A stretch of 64,000 bases of DNA, from the NCBI RefSeq assembly GCF_900176135.1, contig NZ_FWWW01000091.1, positions 62,001 to 126,000 on the forward strand, read 5' to 3'. The stretch comes from Hymenobacter roseosalivarius DSM 11622 (GTDB taxonomy: Bacteria; Bacteroidota; Bacteroidia; Cytophagales; Hymenobacteraceae). Position numbers and translations under genes: made by a program. Below, in pieces: positions 1 through 7,961 of the stretch (the first letter of the stretch is position 1; each line of letters starts with the position of its first letter). The notes beneath the pieces are model-generated. The model was not told the origin of the DNA. It did not search any database and saw nothing but the letters and a program-made list of their open reading frames with translations.

Positions 1-455
1 CGCGACTTTTCTCCTTAAAAAAGCCCCCCAACGGGTCCGGAAACGGCGAATATGGTTTCAAAAGCGGTAGCGAAGTACGTGCACGCATGGCACCTGAAAA
101 AGTGTCGGTTCCGGCCCGGTGCCATTCTTGGTGAGGAAAGGAAAAGCGCGCCGGCGCGGCTAAATTCCACCTTTTTGCCGGACTACGCCGAAATAGGTAA
201 GCTCAACCGGGTAGATTACTATTTTCGGGCGGAAAGCTAGTAAAAGTAGAACGAATCAATTTAACCCATTCTGATTGTAGAGGGCTGGCTATAAAGCTAG
301 ACGAGTAACGTAAAATTACGCGGTAGCGGCTAAACCTGCTTACCCCTGGACTTAAGCAGAAGTAAGCTATATAGTCATGACTTGGGTATTAGGACCCAAC
401 TTGCTCCCGCACCATCATGCAAGCACTAGTGCCTTGTATTGAGTATATTAGCTTC
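1..455. other. Left-edge non-coding stretch
   Basis: No convincing gene. A 62-codon frame at 52-240 has no recognisable domain, signal peptide or ribosome binding site, and I do not call it. An AAAAAAGCCCCCCA string near position 18 looks like one half of the terminator hairpins seen elsewhere in the window, but its partner arm is not present here. The promoter of the creatininase-family gene should lie at about 300-450; no clear TAnnTTTG box was found. Confidence 0.5.
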
Positions 456-1487
456 ATGGCTAAGCCTCACTTCCTCGTGCTGACAGTGCTAGCCCTAGCC
501 ACCCTCGCTTGCCATACCAACAACCAGAAAAGCCCCCCACCAGCGGCGGCTTCGAGTGAACAGAGGATTTTGCACCTCCGGGAGCTGACTAGCCGTCAAA
601 TAAAGGGGCTCGACAAAGCGAAAACCGTGGTGCTGATTCCCGGTGGCATCCTGGAAGCGCATGGACCCTACCTGCCAATCTTCAGCGATGGGTACTGGAA
701 TCAAAAATTAACGGATACGCTCGCCCAGGCTATTGCTACCCAACTGCCGTGGCAGGTGGTTGTGTTTCCGGTGATTCCGTTGGGCAACAGTGGCGCCAAT
801 GACATCGGCGGCAACTACGCGGTGGCGGGTACCTACTCCGTTCGGTTCGAAACGCTGCGTGCCGTATTCATGGACCTGGGCACGGAGCTGGGTGAGCAAG
901 GCTTTCGGCACATCGTGGTGGTGCATGGTCATGGCGCCCCTATGCATCAGCGGGCGCTGGATCAGGCGGCGGCTTTTTTTGAGGACACGTATGGGGGGCA
1001 AATGCTGAACCTGATGGGCCTGCAAACAGTTATGAGCACTTGGTTTGAAGCGCCCAAAACGGCCCAGCAGCAAGCTGAAGATGGCCTCAGCGTGCACGCC
1101 GGCCTGGCGGAAACGAGCAGCATGCTTTATCTGGTACCCACCCTGGTTGACCCCCGATACGCCCAGGCTCCACCTATTACCGGGACCCATATGGAGACTC
1201 TCGTCCGGCATGCCCAACAGCCTAGCTGGCCCGGCTACTTTGGCTCCCCGCGGCTGGCTTCCCGCGCCTATGGCCGCACGGCATGGCGCCAGAACGCGGC
1301 AGTATACACTCGGTTGGTGCTCGATATCCTCACCAAGAAGATAAATCCAGACACGCTCGCCCACTTCGGTGACGCTATGGCGCATGATGTTGTTAATTCG
1401 TGGCTGGATAGCCTCTCTTTACGCGAAGAACGCCGCCGCCAGCAACAGCAAGCTGACTGGCTGGCTAAACAGGATCTGCTCCGTTAA
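456..1487 (+). CDS. Creatininase-family amidohydrolase, lipoprotein
   Basis: A 343-residue protein of the creatininase / creatinine amidohydrolase fold, whose known members are metal-dependent amidases. An upstream ATG at 417 is in frame, but the ATG at 456 puts a clean lipoprotein signal (hydrophobic core ending TLAC) at the N-terminus, so I prefer it. Family signatures seen: IPGGILEAHGPYLPIFSDG (usual E..HG.HLP..TD metal region), GNSGANDIGGNY, VVVHGHGAPMH (in place of the usual NGHGGN) and VHAGLAETS near residue 215. The predicted site is the periplasmic face of a membrane. The gluconokinase gene follows about 50 bp downstream. The substrate cannot be told; GHG without the usual Asn suggests a divergent specificity. 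Confidence 0.8.
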   Translation: MAKPHFLVLTVLALATLACHTNNQKSPPPAAASSEQRILHLRELTSRQIKGLDKAKTVVLIPGGILEAHGPYLPIFSDGYWNQKLTDTLAQAIATQLPWQVVVFPVIPLGNSGANDIGGNYAVAGTYSVRFETLRAVFMDLGTELGEQGFRHIVVVHGHGAPMHQRALDQAAAFFEDTYGGQMLNLMGLQTVMSTWFEAPKTAQQQAEDGLSVHAGLAETSSMLYLVPTLVDPRYAQAPPITGTHMETLVRHAQQPSWPGYFGSPRLASRAYGRTAWRQNAAVYTRLVLDILTKKINPDTLAHFGDAMAHDVVNSWLDSLSLREERRRQQQQADWLAKQDLLR

Positions 1488-1538
1488 AGGCTTTTGTGGA
1501 TAAAAGCACCGTTTTCTGACCCCTTACTTGCCACCAGT

Positions 1539-2048
1539 ATGATTTGTATCGTCATAGGCGTTTCGGGCAGCGGCAAAACCACCGTTGGGCGCGAATTGGC
1601 CCGCGCCCTGAGCCTGCCTTTCCATGACGCCGACGATTTTCATTCGGCGGCGAACGTGGAGAAGATGCGCTACGGTACCCCGCTGACCGATGAAGACCGC
1701 CACGACTGGCTGGCGGCCCTGGCGGCGGGCCTCAGCGCCTGGGAAGCGGCGGGCGGTGCCGTGCTGGCCTGCTCGGCGCTGAAAGAGAAGTACCGCGCCG
1801 TACTGCGAGCGGCCGTAGCGCACTCCCTTACCTGGGTGGTGCTGGAAGGGGATAAGGAATTGCTGGTGGCCCGGTTGCGGGCGCGCTCAGGCCACTACAT
1901 GAAGGAGCAATTGCTCAACTCACAACTGGCCGACTATGAATCGCCGGCCTACGGACTGCACCTGCGTATTGAGGCAACGCCCGAAACGCTGGTGCGGCAA
2001 ATCATGGCGCATCTCGAGGAAGGGAAAGAGGATAATTCTGCCAGCTGA
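1539..2048 (+). CDS. gntK: Gluconokinase
   Basis: Phosphorylates D-gluconate with ATP to 6-phosphogluconate, feeding the pentose phosphate or Entner-Doudoroff route in the cytoplasm. The 169-residue length matches GntK. The P-loop GVSGSGKT is at residues 7-14, followed by FHDADDFHSAANVEKM and the GTPLTDEDRHDWL motif, both typical of gluconokinases, and ACSALKEKYR in the middle. A TTG start at 1494 is possible in frame but would add 15 residues before the P-loop strand; the ATG at 1539 gives the normal family N-terminus. No gluconate transporter or dehydrogenase lies beside it. A hairpin terminator follows directly. Confidence 0.93.
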   Translation: MICIVIGVSGSGKTTVGRELARALSLPFHDADDFHSAANVEKMRYGTPLTDEDRHDWLAALAAGLSAWEAAGGAVLACSALKEKYRAVLRAAVAHSLTWVVLEGDKELLVARLRARSGHYMKEQLLNSQLADYESPAYGLHLRIEATPETLVRQIMAHLEEGKEDNSAS

Positions 2049-2070
2049 CGTAGTTTGGCTGGCCCAAGAA

Positions 2071-2097
2071 AAGCCGCTTCGGGCAGGAAGCGGCTTT
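2071..2097 (+). terminator. Rho-independent terminator after gntK
   Basis: A 10-bp perfect stem AAGCCGCTTC / GAAGCGGCTT with a 6-nt loop, followed by TTTC. It sits between convergent genes and can serve gntK, and the lipoprotein gene on the other strand. Confidence 0.75.
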
Positions 2098-2119
2098 CTG
2101 GCGTTGGCAGAATGAAGGC

Positions 2120-2611
2120 TTATTGGGCCGTGAAGGTCGTGCGGGTCACGGTAGTTACCCCATTATCTGTTTCCGCGTCCACGAGAATGAGCTGGGCCGC
2201 GGTCAGTTCCTCAATCGTGCCGGTCAGGTCAATGTCGAAGGTAAAGCCTGGGGCGGGGGAGACGGTAACCGTACCCAACAGCGTCTGGTCGTTATTAGAG
2301 AGTGCCCACTTGCCCGTTAGAGATTGGGGACTGGCGTTGTCGCACTTGGTTTTGCCCTCGTCCAGCACGAAGGCGTTGCTGGCCTGAAACTTAAACAGGT
2401 TGTCTTTCAGGCAGGCATCCTGGCTGGTATAAATGTCCCTGGCCGGCTTGCTGCCTTCTTTTTCCGTGGCAGCAGTCACCATCCAGGTTTTGGCCATGAG
2501 CCGCCCACTGGCCGTCTGACTCGCGGGTTGAGGATCAGCGTTTTCGTCGCCGCAGCTAACGAGGGCCCCGGCAAGGGCCAGGGATAAAGCAAAAAAGGAG
2601 GGCTTGTTCAT
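2120..2611 (-). CDS. Lipocalin-like small lipoprotein
   Basis: A 163-residue secreted protein with a lipoprotein signal ending ALVSC at residue 20. The mature part resembles the Bacteroidota lipocalin-like families: TWMVTAA near the N-terminus, a C...D...FKF stretch (DACLKDNLFKF), a GKWALSNNDQTL strand and an ILVDAETDNG C-terminal strand. These are thought to be small beta-barrels held on the outer or inner membrane; ligands are unknown. Single gene, convergent with gntK. The family assignment rests on the strand pattern rather than on a strict motif, so it is moderate; that it is a lipoprotein is clear. Confidence 0.72.
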   Translation of the reverse strand: MNKPSFFALSLALAGALVSCGDENADPQPASQTASGRLMAKTWMVTAATEKEGSKPARDIYTSQDACLKDNLFKFQASNAFVLDEGKTKCDNASPQSLTGKWALSNNDQTLLGTVTVSPAPGFTFDIDLTGTIEELTAAQLILVDAETDNGVTTVTRTTFTAQ

Positions 2612-2682
2612 GAACGGTTAACGAGATAAGGAGCGTAGAACTACAGACGGAAAGTCCAGCTATACCATGAGCTGAGTATGTG

Positions 2683-2709
2683 CTGATTTGCCCCCCAGGG
2701 GCAAATCAG
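2683..2709. repeat. Perfect 12-bp stem hairpin
   Basis: CTGATTTGCCCC / GGGGCAAATCAG with a 3-nt loop, built around one copy of the TGCCCCCCA motif. No T-tract follows. It lies in the 324-bp space 2612-2935 between divergent genes, which otherwise shows nothing recognisable. Confidence 0.6.
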
Positions 2710-2935
2710 GTGCCAGCAAGTGGCCTGAACCCGACGGAAAACGGCTGGTCTTCCACGAATCTGCTTCAAAGCCTGGATTAATAAGTAACAAACATAGCCT
2801 GGGCAGAATACTACGCCTGCACAAAGCGCGTTATCCTGCGAGCCAGTGGGCTCAGCTTTCCGCCTGGGGGGCTTTTCTCGTCCGAGTGCTGGCACTTTTC
2901 TTATTCCTTTTCCACCCCCTTACTACTCCTGCTCC

Positions 2936-3358
2936 ATGAAAAAGCTGCTGCTGCTCGTCGCCTTGTTGTCGGCTGGGTGGGCTCGCGCCCAGACCGCGTG
3001 CCCGGCCCCCAAGCTGAAGGCTTTTCATAATAAGCAGGAAATAAAGACGACTGGTAGTGCAATGGTGCCCACCATGACGCTAGCACTCACCAACGATCCA
3101 GCCTGCGCGACACCAGTGAGCTACCAAATTATAAAAGCTGAGATGACCTTGATACGCGGCCGCCGACCTCTGCTGCCCGCGAGGACAATACAAGGGTCCG
3201 AGGTTGATCTGACCAGCTTTGCAAAATTATCGCAACCCGGCGACCGCCTCTATATTGAGGTGCACGATGCGGTGGCTACAACCGCCGGTGGTCAACCGAA
3301 GCCTTATAAGCGGGTTGCTGGTCAATACATAGCCTTTAACTGGGTGTTAGGCAAATAA
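2936..3358 (+). CDS. Small secreted protein, possible GldM C-terminal-like domain
   Basis: A 140-residue protein with a Sec signal peptide (MKKLLLLVALLSAGWARAQ). A longer frame from 2846 exists, but the ATG at 2936 gives the signal peptide. The mature part has two Cys (TACPAP, DPACAT), which could form a disulphide, and a C-terminal half that reads like the GldM C-terminal domain: a strand, a gap, then QPGDRLYIEVHDAVAT and a final strand. In gliding and type IX secretion GldM is far larger, so this would be a stand-alone domain with no known job. The similarity is by eye only. No neighbouring gld genes are present. Confidence 0.55.
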   Translation: MKKLLLLVALLSAGWARAQTACPAPKLKAFHNKQEIKTTGSAMVPTMTLALTNDPACATPVSYQIIKAEMTLIRGRRPLLPARTIQGSEVDLTSFAKLSQPGDRLYIEVHDAVATTAGGQPKPYKRVAGQYIAFNWVLGK

Positions 3359-3625
3359 CCAGGCGTCCTTTTACCGGCTACAGACGCGATAATACCTGGC
3401 AGACCCAACGGCCGCACTCCCCACGACCCAGGACCAGAAAGCTGCGCCGGCCATCACGCCGGAGATATTGAGTGATTTGCTCCAAAAAACCTGCTAAGGT
3501 TTGTCGGCAGGCCAACGCATCGCCGAGCTGTCACTCAAGACAAAGTGGCACCGCTTTCGTATCTTTTCCTCCTCAGCGCGCTCCGTCCGCGATAACGGCA
3601 AATCCTGGTGGGCTGGGGGGCAATT

Positions 3626-4024
3626 ATGCTTTACCAACTATGTTACGTTAGTCGGGCCCTGAAGCCAATGAGCTACCCGGAGCTGCGTGCCCTGGTGGCC
3701 CACGCCCGAGCCTACAACGCTGCCCACGACATCACCGGTATCCTGTTTTATGGCGAGGGTCATTTTGCCCAGGTGCTGGAAGGTGAGCAGGAAGAGGTAG
3801 AGCGCCTGTTTGGCCGCATTCAACGCGATGCACGGCACCATGACGTGACGGTGGTTACGCGCGTAGCTCGTCCGCGCCGGACGTATCCGCAGTGGGGTAT
3901 GGCGGCCCATCGGTTGGCGGAGGCCCAGTTCGCGGAGTTAGTCAGGCACCTGCCCGAAGGGGCAGATGCGCGGCCCTTAAAGGCTCGTCTGGAGACGTTC
4001 GTGATTGAAAGCCAGCGGCTGTAA
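3626..4024 (+). CDS. BLUF-domain blue-light sensor
   Basis: A stand-alone 132-residue BLUF protein, which binds FAD and senses blue light. The key flavin-pocket residues are all present: Tyr7 (QLCYVS), Asn31 (AYNAAHDITG), Gln49 (HFAQVLEG), and Trp90/Met92 (YPQWGM). A GTG/ATG frame from 3608 would add six residues, but BLUF proteins normally begin directly with the first strand, so ATG 3626 is chosen. There is no attached EAL, GGDEF or cyclase domain, so the output must be through a protein partner, as in short BLUF proteins such as PixD. A TGGGGGGCA motif overlaps the upstream region at 3613. Confidence 0.92.
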   Translation: MLYQLCYVSRALKPMSYPELRALVAHARAYNAAHDITGILFYGEGHFAQVLEGEQEEVERLFGRIQRDARHHDVTVVTRVARPRRTYPQWGMAAHRLAEAQFAELVRHLPEGADARPLKARLETFVIESQRL

Positions 4025-4112
4025 GCGCTGCTCGGGTCAGCGCGCTTTTAAGATGCTACTTAGTAAATAGTTGCCGACCAATGTTTGGCGCAGAGGATCA
4101 GACGTACAGGTC

Positions 4113-4160
4113 ATAAATACGTATCTGTAGTGGGTAATAAATACGTATTTGCGGTGGGCA
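4113..4160. repeat. Tandem 24-bp repeat with ATACGTAT palindrome
   Basis: Two adjacent 24-bp units (4113-4136 and 4137-4160) match at 20 of 24 positions. Each begins ATAAATACGTAT and carries the palindrome ATACGTAT. Spacing of the palindromes is 24 bp, a little over two helical turns. It sits between the BLUF gene and the esterase gene, so it may be an operator for a dimeric regulator or part of the promoter of the esterase. Confidence 0.5.
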
Positions 4161-4173
4161 AGTACGGTTTTTT

Positions 4174-4268
4174 GGCTTTGCCTGTGGCAGCCATCGGGAG
4201 AAGCGACGTACCCTGAAGGGTAGCAAAATCCCGCCCGAAAGGGGCCGGCACCGCGCTGGCGCGGTGCC
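4174..4268 (+). ncRNA. Candidate structured leader RNA upstream of esterase gene
   Basis: Several hairpins follow each other: GGC/TGCC with TGT loop (4174-4192), an outer GGGA/TCCC pair (4196-4199 with 4229-4232) closing TACCC-TGAA-GGGTA (4209-4222), a CCC-GAAA-GGG hairpin (4234-4243), and a strong 9-bp stem GGCACCGCG/CGCGGTGCC (4247-4268) followed by TTGTTCT. The last could end transcription 50 bp before the start codon. I do not recognise a known riboswitch class. It could also simply be the terminator of the BLUF gene. Confidence 0.35.
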
Positions 4269-4319
4269 TTGTTCTGGGAAGGCTGCGCTTCTCGCATCCA
4301 CTCTTTTACCCACCATCCT

Positions 4320-5468
4320 ATGAACAAGCTTACCTTATCTCTTCTACGGGGGAGAACAACCCGTATGCGCTACCTGCTCGCGGCGTGCTGCGTAGCCGCT
4401 GCTTCACTCACTTCCTGCGAAGACGACGGCGGCACCCTTTTCCCTAATCCGCGCGTGCTCATTCAGCCGAAAGGCCCGGCTCCTGCCTTTGCCCCCGACA
4501 TCGATCCGCAGATGCTGGCTGTCATTGAGCAGTTCCAGAGCTACGGTACGCCGCCTCTGCCCACGCTCTCGCCCCGGCAGGCGCGCATGGCACCCTCCAT
4601 TACGGATGCTGTCCAGGACTTGCTCAAGAAAAACAACATTCCCCCCCGGGCCGCCCAGGTCAATGTCAGCCAGCGCGTGTTGCCGAGTGGTATTACGCCG
4701 CTGTCGGCCCCCGATGGTATTCTGGTGCGGATTTATACACCCAAGAATGCTTCCGGACCGTTGCCCGTGGTCGTGTATTATCATGGCGGTGGCTGGGTAA
4801 TTGGCAGCCTCGACGTGTATGAGCCATCGGCTAAGGCCATTTCGGAGAAAGCACAGGCTATTGTTGTATCGGTCGATTATCGGCTGTCGCCGGAGAATAA
4901 GTTTCCGGCCGCCCACGAAGATTCGTATGCGGCCTACAAATGGGTGCGCGACAACGCAGCCAGCATCGGGGGCAACCCGGCGAAGGTGGCGGTAGCAGGT
5001 GAAAGCGCCGGCGGCAATATGGCCGTGACTACGGCTATTCTGGCCCGCGAGCGGGGCATCGCCCAGCCCACGCACATCCTGTCGGTGTATCCGGTGGCTA
5101 ACAACGACCTAACTACGCCTTCTTACAACCAGTACGCTAACGCAGTGCCGCTGAACCGGCCCAACATTGAGTACTTCGTGCGCAACTACTTCCGCACGCC
5201 GGCCGATGGCGACGACCGCCTGATTTCGCTGGTGGATGTCGCCGACCTGCGCGGCTTACCGGGCGTGACTATTATTGGGGCCCAGATTGATCCGTTGCAG
5301 ACGGAAGGGCAGCAACTGCGTGACCGGTTGCTGGGAGCTGGGGTAGCCGTGAATTATCAGCTCTACCAAGGTACGACCCACGAATTCTTTGGTACCTACG
5401 CCGTGGTGCCCAAAGCCGAAGAGGCACAGAATTTTGCGGCCGCTCAACTGCGAGCCGCCTTCCGGTAA
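4320..5468 (+). CDS. HSL-family alpha/beta hydrolase lipoprotein (copy 1)
   Basis: An esterase/lipase of the hormone-sensitive-lipase (bacterial family IV) type, anchored as a lipoprotein (signal ending SLTSC). The oxyanion motif HGGGW is in YYHGGGWVIG; the catalytic triad reads Ser229 (GESAG), Asp324 (AQIDPL) and His354 (TTHEFFG). Length 382. Starts at 4320 and 4365 are both usable; 4320 gives a 33-residue signal with Arg residues before the core. It is followed by a terminator and then by a paralogue in the same orientation. Small esters, lactones or acylated sugars are possible substrates; nothing in the sequence fixes which. Confidence 0.9.
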   Translation: MNKLTLSLLRGRTTRMRYLLAACCVAAASLTSCEDDGGTLFPNPRVLIQPKGPAPAFAPDIDPQMLAVIEQFQSYGTPPLPTLSPRQARMAPSITDAVQDLLKKNNIPPRAAQVNVSQRVLPSGITPLSAPDGILVRIYTPKNASGPLPVVVYYHGGGWVIGSLDVYEPSAKAISEKAQAIVVSVDYRLSPENKFPAAHEDSYAAYKWVRDNAASIGGNPAKVAVAGESAGGNMAVTTAILARERGIAQPTHILSVYPVANNDLTTPSYNQYANAVPLNRPNIEYFVRNYFRTPADGDDRLISLVDVADLRGLPGVTIIGAQIDPLQTEGQQLRDRLLGAGVAVNYQLYQGTTHEFFGTYAVVPKAEEAQNFAAAQLRAAFR

Positions 5469-5493
5469 GCAGAAAATACAATTATAATAGAGT

Positions 5494-5524
5494 AAAAGGT
5501 GCTGGTCCTGGATCAGCACCTTTT
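5494..5524 (+). terminator. Terminator between the two esterase genes
   Basis: An 11-bp stem AAAAGGTGCTG / CAGCACCTTTT with a 9-nt loop. It shows that the two paralogues are separate transcripts. Confidence 0.8.
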
Positions 5525-5701
5525 ATGTTTTTGCCTGCCCACGGTGGGGGTAAATATATAGATAGGATAGAAAATCAACACGAATTAGACAAAAAGTGCA
5601 GGCCCCCATAGGAGCTTATTCGCCGTGCTTTCAAACTCCCTGGCTTAAAGTTCCGTAAGGGAATCACCAATCCGTACAATTTACACCTTACACCCCCTCG
5701 T

Positions 5702-6841
5702 ATGAATTATTCTTTCTTTCGCTCATCTGCCCTTGCCGGGCTGGTGACTCCCGCCCTGGCGAGTTGCCTGCTACTGAGCAGCTGTGATTCCAAGTCTAAA
5801 GCCACTGAAGCGGATACGCAGGCCATGACGGCCGATAGCACCACCACCAGTGCCGCCGGTGAAGTGAAGCCCTCCGGCCCCAAACCAGCGTGGGGCCCAA
5901 ATTTGAAGCCCGAGATGCAGGCCGTTATTGAGGAGTTTATGAGCTTCAAGAATAAGCCGCTACCGGAACTGACTGCCGTGCAGGCCCGTAAGCAGCCAAG
6001 TCCCGCCGATGCGGCCATGAAGCAGATGCAGGAGAGCAACATCACGCCTCCGCCCATGCAGGTAGACACGGCCAGCCGAACTCTGATGCCCGGCCCAAAA
6101 GCGCGCATATATACCCCCAAAGCCGGCACAGCTCCCTATCCGGTGATTGTGTATTACCACGGCGGCGGCTGGGTGATTGCCACCATCGACACGTATCATG
6201 CTTCTGCTCAGGCATTGGCGGAGCAAACCGGGGCCGTCGTGGTGTCGGTGGAGTATCGCAAGGGGCCGGAGCATAAGTTTCCTACGGCCCACGACGACGC
6301 ATTTGCCGCCTATCAGTGGGCGCTGAAAAATGCGGCCAGCATCAAAGGCGACCCAAAGAGAGTAGCGGTGGCGGGCGAAAGCGCCGGCGGTGGTCTGGCG
6401 GCCGCCGTGAGTATGCAGGCCCGCGACAAAGGCGTGGCAATGCCCAAGCATCAGCTGCTGGTGTACCCGATTGCGGGCTACGATACGAATACGCCTTCTT
6501 ACCAGAAGAACTCCGAGACTCTGCCCCTGAATAAGGGCGGCATGGTCTGGTTTTTTAATAACTACCTGCGCAGCCCCGCCGATGGCAAGGACCCGCGCAT
6601 CAACCTGGTGGCCGCGAATCTGAAAGGCTTGCCGCCCACCACCATTATCGCCGCCGAGTACGACCCACTGATGAGCGAAGGCAAAATGCTGGCCGATAAG
6701 CTCACGGCGGCTGGCGTGAAAGTTAATTATAAGCTCTACGAAGGTACCACCCACGAATTTTTCGGGATGGCGGCCGTCGTGCCCGAAGCCAAGCAGGCGC
6801 AGGGCGTTGCCGTTGCCGACCTGAAGGGTGCACTGAAGTAA
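5702..6841 (+). CDS. HSL-family alpha/beta hydrolase lipoprotein (copy 2)
   Basis: Paralogue of the preceding gene, 379 residues, also a lipoprotein (LLSSC) but with a longer Ser/Thr/Ala-rich linker after the anchor. Motifs match one for one: YYHGGGWVIA, GESAGGG with Ser227, AEYDPLMSEG with Asp321 and TTHEFFG with His351. The region before the catalytic core (PEMQAVIEEF, KPLPELTAVQARKQPS) also aligns with copy 1, so this is a true tandem duplication that has since diverged. Own terminator follows. Specificity is unknown. Confidence 0.9.
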   Translation: MNYSFFRSSALAGLVTPALASCLLLSSCDSKSKATEADTQAMTADSTTTSAAGEVKPSGPKPAWGPNLKPEMQAVIEEFMSFKNKPLPELTAVQARKQPSPADAAMKQMQESNITPPPMQVDTASRTLMPGPKARIYTPKAGTAPYPVIVYYHGGGWVIATIDTYHASAQALAEQTGAVVVSVEYRKGPEHKFPTAHDDAFAAYQWALKNAASIKGDPKRVAVAGESAGGGLAAAVSMQARDKGVAMPKHQLLVYPIAGYDTNTPSYQKNSETLPLNKGGMVWFFNNYLRSPADGKDPRINLVAANLKGLPPTTIIAAEYDPLMSEGKMLADKLTAAGVKVNYKLYEGTTHEFFGMAAVVPEAKQAQGVAVADLKGALK

Positions 6842-6858
6842 AGTATTCGCTTCTATTT

Positions 6859-6897
6859 AAAAAAAGCCCCCCGCTCCAATGAGTGGGGGGCTTTTTT
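6859..6897. terminator. Terminator after esterase copy 2
   Basis: Stem AAAAAGCCCCCC / GGGGGGCTTTTT around an 12-nt loop, ending in a run of seven T. Both arms carry the window-wide GGGGGGC motif. Confidence 0.88.
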
Positions 6898-7024
6898 TGG
6901 TATATGTAACAGGGCCAGCGCATTGCTTTTTCAGTGGTGCGTTTTTCAATGGTGCGGTAATCACTCAACTTGCCCTTGCTAACTTCGGCCGCTGGATTGG
7001 GCTAAAAGGTCAGAGTGCCTTCGT

Positions 7025-7032
7025 TAGCTTTG
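7025..7032 (+). promoter_or_regulatory. Candidate -7 element TAGCTTTG
   Basis: A perfect match to the Bacteroidota -7 consensus TAnnTTTG, 62 bp before the methyltransferase start. The nearest TTG (6997) is 25 bp upstream, a little far for the -33 element. Confidence 0.4.
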
Positions 7033-7094
7033 TGGCGCGGAATGAGCGACAGAGCAAGGCCCCGACAAAACAACCGGCATCAGCACCGTTTCCT

Positions 7095-7838
7095 ATGGTC
7101 AGCAAAGCGTTAAAAACCCGCGTAGAACAGCTCAAACAAAAGAAGTACCGCAAGCGGCTAGAGCTGTTTCTGGTAGAAGGCGGTAAAAGCGTGCTGGAGC
7201 TGCTGACCTCTGATCTGATAACGGAGCGCGTGTTTATGACGGCGGAGTATGCCGCCAAAATACCGCCACTCCTCGCCTCGGTGCCTTTCGAGCTGGTATC
7301 GGAAGAGGAGCTGACCCGCCTCGGTACCCTGGCTACCAATACTACGGCGCTGGCCATTGCGCACTTACCTGCCGAGCCGCCACTTTTGCCCCCCACCACC
7401 AGCTTACTACTTGCCCTGGACCAGGTGCGCGACCCCGGCAATATGGGCACGCTTATTCGCCTGGCCGACTGGTACGGCCTGCAAGGCGTCGTCTGCTCCG
7501 ATACCTGCGCCGACCCGTGGGCGCCCAAAACGGTGGCCGCCACCATGGGCTCCTTCGCCCGCGTACCCGTCTGGCAGCGCGAGCTGCCCCAGTGGCTCGA
7601 CGATTTGCCCCCCAGCGTGCCCCGCTACGGCGCCCACCTCAAAGGCGACAATGTGCACCGCCTCACCTTGCGCCCCGCCGGCGTACTTATTATGGGCAGC
7701 GAGTCGCACGGCCCGCGGCCGGAGGTGCTGGCGCGCCTCACGCAGCGGCTGTATATTCCGGGGGCAGGCGGCGCGGAGAGCTTGAACGTGGCTATATCAG
7801 CGGCTATTCTGCTGGATAACTTTCATCGGGGGTTATAG
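7095..7838 (+). CDS. SpoU/TrmH-family RNA 2'-O-methyltransferase
   Basis: A 247-residue SPOUT methyltransferase that transfers a methyl group from SAM to a ribose 2'-OH of tRNA or rRNA. The N-terminal substrate-binding domain (RLELFLVEGGKSVLELL) is followed by the three SpoU motifs: LDQVRDPGNMGTLIRLAD, LIMGSESHG and IPGAGGAESLNVAISAAILL, the last forming the trefoil knot. The open frame runs from 6879, but ATG 7095 gives the usual family N-terminus (KALKTRVEQLKQKKYR) and lies just after a promoter-like box. Two TTTGCCCCCCA motifs fall inside it. The exact nucleotide target is not predictable. Confidence 0.92.
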   Translation: MVSKALKTRVEQLKQKKYRKRLELFLVEGGKSVLELLTSDLITERVFMTAEYAAKIPPLLASVPFELVSEEELTRLGTLATNTTALAIAHLPAEPPLLPPTTSLLLALDQVRDPGNMGTLIRLADWYGLQGVVCSDTCADPWAPKTVAATMGSFARVPVWQRELPQWLDDLPPSVPRYGAHLKGDNVHRLTLRPAGVLIMGSESHGPRPEVLARLTQRLYIPGAGGAESLNVAISAAILLDNFHRGL

Positions 7839-7898
7839 TTGAGACACTTTGACTGATGGCTACACAAGTTGTTGAATAGTACGTTTTTTGAGTAAACA

Positions 7899-7932
7899 AA
7901 AAAGGCCCTGACTCATAAGTCAAGGCCTTTTG
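7899..7932. terminator. Bidirectional terminator
   Basis: Stem AAAAGGCC-TGAC / GTCA-GGCCTTTT with A-run and T-run on the two sides, between convergent methyltransferase and DUF4394 genes. It can serve both. Confidence 0.85.
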
Positions 7933-7961
7933 CTGAAGTTATAACCAAGAACCCAAAGGCT

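Noticed and set aside
52-240. 62-codon frame at the left edge
   Set aside because: No homology, signal or ribosome binding site, and it includes half of a terminator-like sequence.
5960-6754. 264-codon open frame on the - strand
   Set aside because: Antisense to the second esterase, which has a complete catalytic triad.
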